64,000 nt of DNA from positions 1,736,001 through 1,800,000 of the forward strand of contig NZ_JAUQTA010000001.1 in assembly GCF_030580915.1 (NCBI RefSeq), read 5' to 3'. Position numbers and translations under genes: made by a program. Positions 59,394-64,000 of this stretch are shown piece after piece (position 1 is the stretch's first letter; each line of letters opens with the position of its first letter). The DNA comes from Nocardioides jiangxiensis (GTDB lineage: Bacteria > Actinomycetota > Actinomycetes > Propionibacteriales > Nocardioidaceae). Under the pieces are notes generated by a model, which saw nothing but the letters and a program-made list of their open reading frames with translations, ran no database searches and had not been told where the DNA came from.

Positions 59394-60593
59394 TCACTGG
59401 TCGGCCAGGAGCTGACCCACGCGACGCAGGCCGTCGAGGTCGTGGACGTCACCGGCCAGCGCCGGCACGACTGCCGTCGCCACACCGGGGTGGGCCGTGG
59501 CGAAGCGTGCGCGCAGGACGCGTTCGCGCTCGACGATCCGCACCCTGTCCGCGTGCAGCCGCAGCAGGCCCGCCGTGAGCTCGGCGGCGTCGCCCGGCGT
59601 GCCGGACCGCAGCCTCTCGGCGGCAGCCATCGCGGCATCGGCCGAGAGGTCGCCCGCGGGCTTCGGGCTGGCCCGGTTGACGACCAGGCCGGCGAGCGGC
59701 ATCTGGTCGCCGGTCAGCCGCTCGACGAAGTACGCCGCCTCGCGCAGCGCGTCGGGCTCCGGTGCCGCCACGACGAGGAACGCCGTGCCGCGGTGCTGCA
59801 GCAGGGCGTAGGTCTGCTGTGCGCGCTGCCGGAAGCCGCCGAAGAGCGTGTCGAAAGCGGTCACGAACATCTTCAGGTCGGTGAGCACCTGCGCGCCGAT
59901 CAGCTTCGTCAGTGCGTTGACGACGAGCGAGAAGCCGGCGCCCATGACCCGTGCCGGCCCCTTCGCGGGAGCGAGGAGGAGGCGGATGAAGCGGCCGTCG
60001 AGGAAGCTCGAGAGCCGCTCGGGGGCGTCGAGGAAGTCGAGAGCCGACCGCGAGGGCGGGGTGTCGACGACGATGAGATCCCAGGTGCCCTGCTCCTGCG
60101 AGTCGCGGTGCAGCTGGCCGAGCTTCTCCATCGCCATGTACTCCTGCGTGCCCGCGAACGAGCTCGACAGCGCGATGTAGAAGGGGTTCTCCAGGATCGC
60201 CCTGGCCTTCTCGGGGCCGGCCTGGGCGAGCACCACCTCGTCGAAGGTGCTCTTCATGTCGAGCATCATCGCGTCGAGCGAGCCGGTGCCGCCGACCCCC
60301 GGCACGGGCCGCGGGGTGTTGTCGAGCTGCTCGATGCCCATCGACTGGGCCAGTCGGCGGGCGGGGTCGATGGTGAGGACGACGACCTTCCGGCCGAGCT
60401 CGGCGGCGCGCAGCGCGAGCGCCGCCGACGTCGTCGTCTTGCCGACGCCGCCGGAGCCGCAGCAGACGAGGATGTGGGTCTGCGGGTCGTTGAGGAGCGC
60501 GTCGACGTCGAGCGCGGCCGCGGCTGCCGGAGCGCCGGGTGAGGTGGCGAGGGGGCCCAGCCGGGCGGAGTCGCGCGTCGTCGTGGTGATCAT
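59394..60593 (-). CDS. Get3/ArsA-like ATPase (Rv3680-type)
   Basis: A 399-residue ATPase. The deviant Walker A CGSGGVGKTTTSAALALRAA near residue 45, TIDPARRLAQSMG, MMLDMKSTFDEVV, VVDTPPSRSALDFLDAPERL and VLQHRG...VAAPEPDALREAAYFVERL follow the ArsA/Get3 family. It has no arsenite-binding cysteines like those of ArsA. In mycobacteria the homologues Rv3679-Rv3680 act as a pair. Its start overlaps the upstream ATPase stop by 4 bp (ATGA), so a heteromeric complex is likely. Client unknown; a membrane-protein targeting or envelope role is inferred. Confidence 0.9.
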   Translation of the reverse strand: MITTTTRDSARLGPLATSPGAPAAAAALDVDALLNDPQTHILVCCGSGGVGKTTTSAALALRAAELGRKVVVLTIDPARRLAQSMGIEQLDNTPRPVPGVGGTGSLDAMMLDMKSTFDEVVLAQAGPEKARAILENPFYIALSSSFAGTQEYMAMEKLGQLHRDSQEQGTWDLIVVDTPPSRSALDFLDAPERLSSFLDGRFIRLLLAPAKGPARVMGAGFSLVVNALTKLIGAQVLTDLKMFVTAFDTLFGGFRQRAQQTYALLQHRGTAFLVVAAPEPDALREAAYFVERLTGDQMPLAGLVVNRASPKPAGDLSADAAMAAAERLRSGTPGDAAELTAGLLRLHADRVRIVERERVLRARFATAHPGVATAVVPALAGDVHDLDGLRRVGQLLADQ

Positions 60594-61603
60594 GCGAGTC
60601 CCTGCTCCCTGAGGCTGCCGGCCAGCTCGTAGAGCGCGCCGAGGTCGAGTCCGCCGGCGATCCGCCCGAGCTCGTAGACCTTGGTGCCCATCTCCTGGAC
60701 CAGGGCGCGCTGGCTGTCCTCGAGGGCACGGCGCTCCGCGTGGTCGCGGGCCTCGGAGAGCAGGCCGTCGACGAGCGCGTCCGTGCCGGCGACGCCGGCG
60801 CCCGCGAGCTCCGTCGCGATCGCGCCGCGGTCCACGGTGTCGCTGCGGATCGAGGCGAGGTCCGCCTCGTCGAGGTCGCGCGGACGCACCAGGTTGACGA
60901 TCACGCCGCCGACGGGAAGCTTCGCCTGGTGCAGCTCGGCGATGCCGTCGGCGGTCTCCTGGACCGGCATCTCCTCGAGCACGGTGACCAGGTGCACCGC
61001 GGTCTGGGGCGACCGGAAGAGCGTCATGACGGTGTCGGCCTGGGCCTTCACCGGACCGACCTTGGCCAGCCCCGCGAGCTCGCGGTTGACGTTGAGGAAC
61101 TGCGTGATGCGGCCGGTCGGCGGGGCATCGAGGACGATCGCGTCGTAGCCGCGACGGTCCTTCGACGAGGTGCCCTTGCGACGGTCGGTCTTGGCCGCCT
61201 CGAAGACCTTGCCGGTCAGCAGGACATCCCGGACGCCGGGGGCGATCGTCGTCGCGAACTCGATGACGCCGAAGCGGTCGAGCGCCTTCCCGGCGCGACC
61301 CAGCTTGTAGTACATCGCCAGGTACTCCAGGAAGGCCGACTCGGCGTCGATGTGCAGCGCGTGCACCTCGCCGGGCTGCCCGCCCTCGGTGCTCGGCAGG
61401 CCGGCCGCGATCCGGCGCTCCTCGTAGGGGAGCGGCGGTACGTCGAAGAGCTGCGCGATGCCCTGGCGTCCCTCGACCTCGCAGAGGAGCACCCGCTTGC
61501 CGGTGCTGGCCAGGGCGAGCGCGAGGGCAGCGGCGACCGTCGACTTGCCGGTGCCGCCCTTGCCGGTCACGACGTGCAGTCGCACCTGGGGCCAGTCGCT
61601 CAT
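60590..61603 (-). CDS. Get3/ArsA-like ATPase (Rv3679-type)
   Basis: A 337-residue ATPase. Walker A VVTGKGGTGKSTVAAALALAL (residues 11-31), LCEVEGRQGIAQLFD, VLDAPPTGRITQFLN and VIVNLVRPRD. It is shorter than its partner and shares the family core. ATG 61603 is 7 nt behind TAACCT on the minus strand, so it is first of the two-gene operon. Probably works with the 399-residue ATPase; there are no metal-binding Cys clusters. Confidence 0.9.
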   Translation of the reverse strand: MSDWPQVRLHVVTGKGGTGKSTVAAALALALASTGKRVLLCEVEGRQGIAQLFDVPPLPYEERRIAAGLPSTEGGQPGEVHALHIDAESAFLEYLAMYYKLGRAGKALDRFGVIEFATTIAPGVRDVLLTGKVFEAAKTDRRKGTSSKDRRGYDAIVLDAPPTGRITQFLNVNRELAGLAKVGPVKAQADTVMTLFRSPQTAVHLVTVLEEMPVQETADGIAELHQAKLPVGGVIVNLVRPRDLDEADLASIRSDTVDRGAIATELAGAGVAGTDALVDGLLSEARDHAERRALEDSQRALVQEMGTKVYELGRIAGGLDLGALYELAGSLREQGLA

Positions 61604-61610
61604 GCGCTCG

Positions 61611-61616
61611 AGGTTA
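61611..61616 (-). promoter_or_regulatory. -10 element of the ATPase pair
   Basis: Minus-strand TAACCT, 7 nt before ATG 61603; leaderless layout. Confidence 0.5.
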
Positions 61617-61679
61617 GCGGTCCCGCCTCACGTCGTGTCCACGGATCGGGCGCAACGTGGTGGGGGTCATGATGTCTCC

Positions 61680-62138
61680 GTGGACGCCCTCTACCTCGAC
61701 AAGGCCAACCCCGACGTGTACGCCGGCTTCCGGGCCGCCGCGGACGCCATCGCCGCCGCTGCCCGCGACGCCGGCCTGCCCCGGCTGCTCACCGAGCTGG
61801 TGAGTGTCCGCGTGTCCCAGGTCAACGGCTGCGCCTACTGCCTCAACGTCCACACGAAGAAGCTGATGGACGCGGGGGAGACGGTGCAGCGCCTCGGTGC
61901 GCTGACCGCGTGGCGGGAGACGGAGCTCTTCGACGAGACCGAGCGGGCGGCGCTGGAGATCGCCGAGGCGATCACGACCCTCCCCGCCCCGGAGGAGCGG
62001 ATCGCGGTCGAGTACCGGGTTCGCGAGGTGCTCAGCGACGCGGAGTTCGCGGCCGTCTCGTGGGTGGCGATCTCGATGAACGCGATGAACCGGCTCTCGA
62101 TCACGAGTCGTCACCCGGTGCGGCCGCCCCGCGCCTGA
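61680..62138 (+). CDS. AhpD-like (carboxymuconolactone decarboxylase family) protein
   Basis: A 152-residue protein. LLTELVSVRVSQVNGCAYCLNVHTKKLMDAGET contains CxxCxxxH, the redox core of AhpD-type peroxidase reductases. WRETELFDETERAALEIAEAIT is the next family block. It may relay electrons to a peroxidase or act directly on peroxides. GTG 61680 is the best in-frame start; ATGs just upstream are out of frame, and a GTG at 61634 is a less likely alternative. The divergent ATPase gene starts 76 bp away. Confidence 0.85.
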   Translation: MDALYLDKANPDVYAGFRAAADAIAAAARDAGLPRLLTELVSVRVSQVNGCAYCLNVHTKKLMDAGETVQRLGALTAWRETELFDETERAALEIAEAITTLPAPEERIAVEYRVREVLSDAEFAAVSWVAISMNAMNRLSITSRHPVRPPRA

Positions 62139-62157
62139 CGTGGCGCAGCACGGGGGC

Positions 62158-62163
62158 TAGCCT
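62158..62163 (+). promoter_or_regulatory. -10 element of the DUF4177-RidA transcript
   Basis: TAGCCT, 7 nt before ATG 62171; leaderless layout. Confidence 0.45.
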
Positions 62164-62170
62164 CGGATCC

Positions 62171-62326
62171 ATGACCAAGTGGGAATACCAGGTGGCGCCC
62201 GTGCTCAACCACGTCGCGGGCCAGATCCTCAACAACTTCGGCCAGGACGGCTGGGAGCTCGTGACCATCACGGACAACGGCTCCGGCAACCTCGTCGGCT
62301 ACTTCAAGCGTCCCGTCGAGGCCTGA
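62171..62326 (+). CDS. DUF4177 small protein
   Basis: A 51-residue protein, MTKWEYQVAPVLNHVAGQILNNFGQDGWELVTIT and a GYFKRP end, typical of DUF4177 (KWEY start, GWELV core). The same tiny gene sits between the ATPase pair and RidA in mycobacteria (Rv3678A). Function unknown. It starts 32 bp after the AhpD-like stop and 4 bp before the RidA ATG. Confidence 0.88.
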   Translation: MTKWEYQVAPVLNHVAGQILNNFGQDGWELVTITDNGSGNLVGYFKRPVEA

Positions 62327-62330
62327 GCCG

Positions 62331-62792
62331 ATGACGGTCGAGGCACGTCTGGCAGAGCTCGGGCTGACCGTCCCTGGCGTGGTGCCGCCGGTGGCGGCGT
62401 ACGTCCCGGCGGTGCGCTCGGGCAACCAGGTCTTCACCGCGGGCCAGCTGCCCATGCGCGACGGTGCGCTCCTGGCCACCGGCAAGGTCGGCGACGGTGT
62501 CCCGGCCGAGCAGGCCACCGAGTGCGCCCGCCAGTGTGCCCTCAACGCGATCGCGGCCGTGAAGTCCGTCGTCGGCGACCTCGAGAAGGTCGTGCGCGTG
62601 GTCAAGGTCGTCGTCTTCGTGGCGTCGACCCCCGACTTCACCGGCCAGCCGGCGGTCGCCAACGGTGCCTCCGAGCTGCTCGCCGCCGCTTTCGGGGACG
62701 CCGGCGTGCACGCCCGTTCCGCGGTCGGCGTTCCGGTGCTGCCGCTCGACGCGCCGGTCGAGGTCGAGATCCTCGTCGAGATCGCCGGCTGA
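62331..62792 (+). CDS. RidA/YjgF-family deaminase (Rv3678c-type)
   Basis: A 153-residue protein of the larger RidA subgroup. VPPVAAYVPAVRSGNQVFTAGQLPMRDGALLATGKVG, ARQCALNAIAAVKSVVGDLEKVVRVVKVVVFVAS and GVHARSAVGVPVLPLDAPVEVEILVEI. The conserved catalytic Arg is in HARSAVG near residue 127. Family members hydrolyse reactive enamine/imine intermediates. It follows DUF4177 by 4 bp and precedes the NUDIX gene by 14 bp. Confidence 0.9.
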   Translation: MTVEARLAELGLTVPGVVPPVAAYVPAVRSGNQVFTAGQLPMRDGALLATGKVGDGVPAEQATECARQCALNAIAAVKSVVGDLEKVVRVVKVVVFVASTPDFTGQPAVANGASELLAAAFGDAGVHARSAVGVPVLPLDAPVEVEILVEIAG

Positions 62793-62806
62793 CGGCTTCT
62801 TCGTCG

Positions 62807-63739
62807 ATGGACGCGCGCAGCCTGCCGCCGCACCTCGTCGAGCACGCTCGGGCGTACGCCGACGGCAGCCGCGTCGCTGCCGAACCGCGCGCCGCGTCGA
62901 CCGTGGTGCTGCTGCGCAACGGTCCCGCGTCCCCGGCGCCGGGCGGCCTGGAGGCCTACCTGCTGCGGCGCCACGTGGGCATGGAGTTCGCGGCCGGCAT
63001 GTCGGTCTTCCCCGGTGGCGGGGTGGACGCGCGCGACAGCGAGTTCGACGACGCCCTGTGGGCGGGGCCGTCCGTGGCCGAGTGGGCGGCCCGGCTGGAG
63101 TGCTCGGAGGCGGAGGCGCGCGAGCTGGTCTGCGCCGCGGTCCGGGAGACCTTCGAGGAGTCGGGCGTGCTGCTGGCCGGCACGGTGGACGCCGTGGTCG
63201 GCGACACCACCGGTGAGGACTGGGAGGCCGAGCGCGTCGCGCTCGAGACGCGTCAGCTCTCTCTGACCGACCTGCTGACGCGCCGCGGTCTGGTCCTGCG
63301 CACGGACCTGCTCGCCGGCCTGAGTGGCTGGCTGACCCCGAAGTTCGAGCCGAAGCGCTACCGGACCTGGTTCTTCGTCGCCGCGCTGCCGCCGGGACAG
63401 GTCACCCGTGACGTCTCGACGGAGTCGGACGCCGTCGCGTGGTGGTCGCTCCGCGACGCCATCTCCGCGGTGGCCGCCGGCGACATGCTGATGCTGCCCC
63501 CGACCGTGATCACCCTCGCCGAGCTGTACGACGCCGGCTCGGTGGACGAGGCGCTCGCGACCGCCCGGGCACTGCCGTGGGAGATGGCGGAGCCGGTCTT
63601 CGACCTCGCGACCGACCAGCTGGTGATCCCGGAGCGCTTCGGCGCCCTGGCCGCCGACGTGCTCGCCCGCGTGGCCGACGCGACGGCCGGTTCAGCGGCG
63701 GACGCGACGGCGGAGGCGACGGCGGAGGCCGGCGCATGA
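62807..63739 (+). CDS. NUDIX hydrolase
   Basis: A 310-residue protein. AASTVVLLRNG...LEAYLLRRHVGMEFAAGMSVFPGGGVD begins the NUDIX fold. The Nudix helix core is VRETFEESGVLLAG (REtfEEsG), with an imperfect upstream Gly. TKFEPKRYRTWFFVAALPPGQ fits the long NUDT19/RNPP-like group that may act on CoA esters. The last 30 residues are Ala/Thr/Asp repeats. Its stop overlaps the next start (ATGA). Confidence 0.88.
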   Translation: MDARSLPPHLVEHARAYADGSRVAAEPRAASTVVLLRNGPASPAPGGLEAYLLRRHVGMEFAAGMSVFPGGGVDARDSEFDDALWAGPSVAEWAARLECSEAEARELVCAAVRETFEESGVLLAGTVDAVVGDTTGEDWEAERVALETRQLSLTDLLTRRGLVLRTDLLAGLSGWLTPKFEPKRYRTWFFVAALPPGQVTRDVSTESDAVAWWSLRDAISAVAAGDMLMLPPTVITLAELYDAGSVDEALATARALPWEMAEPVFDLATDQLVIPERFGALAADVLARVADATAGSAADATAEATAEAGA

Positions 63740-64000
63740 GCTGGAGGGGTGGGGACTTCGGCGTGCACGGCACGTGCGTGCTCGCACCCAACGCCAACCT
63801 GATGACCCTCGACGGCACCAACACCTGGGTGCTCCGCGTGCCCGGCTCCGAGCGGTCGGTCGTGGTGGACCCCGGGCCGCTCGACGAGGGCCACCTCGGC
63901 GCGGTCGCGGAGGTCGCCGGTGACGTCCAGGCCGTGCTGCTGACCCACCACCACGCCGACCACTCCGAGGCGGCGCGGGCGTTCGCCGAGCGGTTCGGCT
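63736..64000 (+). CDS. Metallo-beta-lactamase-fold hydrolase (partial, cut by window end)
   Basis: The first 88 residues: a start of MSWRGGDFGVHGTCVLAPNANLMT-type sequence, LDGTNTWVL, VVVDPGPLDEGHL and LLTHHHADHSEAA. HxHxDH (HHHADH) is the metal site of the MBL superfamily. The TNTW/DPGP pattern fits the LACTB2/Rv3677c group, probable nucleases or thioesterases. Coupled to the NUDIX gene. In the mycobacterial order, Rv3677c sits next to RidA in the same way. Confidence 0.9.
   Translation, partial: MSWRGGDFGVHGTCVLAPNANLMTLDGTNTWVLRVPGSERSVVVDPGPLDEGHLGAVAEVAGDVQAVLLTHHHADHSEAARAFAERFG

Overview
The window is a high-GC actinobacterial chromosome segment. Gene content, use of GTG starts, many start codons only 6-7 nt behind a TANNNT -10 box, and mycobacteria-like gene neighbourhoods point to Nocardioidaceae, most likely Nocardioides; that assignment is an inference from gene families, not a measured match. 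No phage, insertion sequence or CRISPR array is visible.

Layout. 1-1.8 kb: end of an unknown gene, a deleted FAD-oxidase remnant, a DUF393 protein divergent from a class III-type sirtuin, and a decayed sortase fragment without its cysteine. 1.8-5.6 kb: chorismate amination genes, a PhzE-like fused synthase followed by pabA and pabB. 5.6-7.7 kb: MprAB-like two-component system. 7.8-10.2 kb: a four-gene operon (small membrane protein, low-molecular-weight tyrosine phosphatase, fructosamine-kinase family, UdgX). 10.2-15.3 kb: a 1687-residue repeat-rich surface protein ending in LPQTG. 15.3-15.7 kb: gene-free, with two strong hairpins. 15.7-19.1 kb: bkdABC branched-chain 2-oxoacid dehydrogenase. 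19.3-24.1 kb: AccD3-type carboxyltransferase, a membrane Ser/Thr kinase, and an M1-peptidase-like lipoprotein whose HExxH is destroyed. 24.2-29 kb: fadE5, a divergent Rrf2 regulator, DUF2461, an epimerase.

29.1-31.7 kb is the most unusual part. A CarH/LitR-type MerR-B12 photoreceptor-like regulator with the Wx9EH signature faces a three-gene operon (79-aa protein, degenerate FHA protein, orphan sigma region 2). The operon promoter, TTGACA-17-TACGTT, is overlaid by tandem 11-bp direct repeats, as in known CarH operators. I infer a light- or cobalamin-responsive module; no target enzyme is visible in it.

31.7-36.7 kb: tRNA-Gly, an SGNH hydrolase, two tandem paralogous exported proteins, dcd, and an AraC regulator divergent from a reductase. 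36.7-41.7 kb: a DtxR/IdeR-boxed ferric-siderophore operon (binding lipoprotein, two FecCD permeases, ATPase, siderophore-interacting reductase); the binding-protein gene has lost its expected stop. 42.4-45.8 kb: etfD with a 400-residue tail carrying nine SLF[DG] motifs; EtfD and FadE5 both belong to fatty acid beta-oxidation. 45.9-53.2 kb: three MFS transporters, an ArsR regulator with twin operators, a large M19-like secreted protein, SixA. 53.2-55 kb: an 11 x 17 bp tandem array, an amidase, tRNA-Pro. 55-64 kb: metallophosphoesterase, YqeY, ponA2, whiB4, two Get3/ArsA-like ATPases, AhpD-like protein, DUF4177, RidA, NUDIX and a metallo-beta-lactamase-fold protein cut by the window edge. The ponA2-whiB4-ATPase pair-DUF4177-RidA-MBL order matches the M. 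tuberculosis Rv3677c-Rv3683 neighbourhood.
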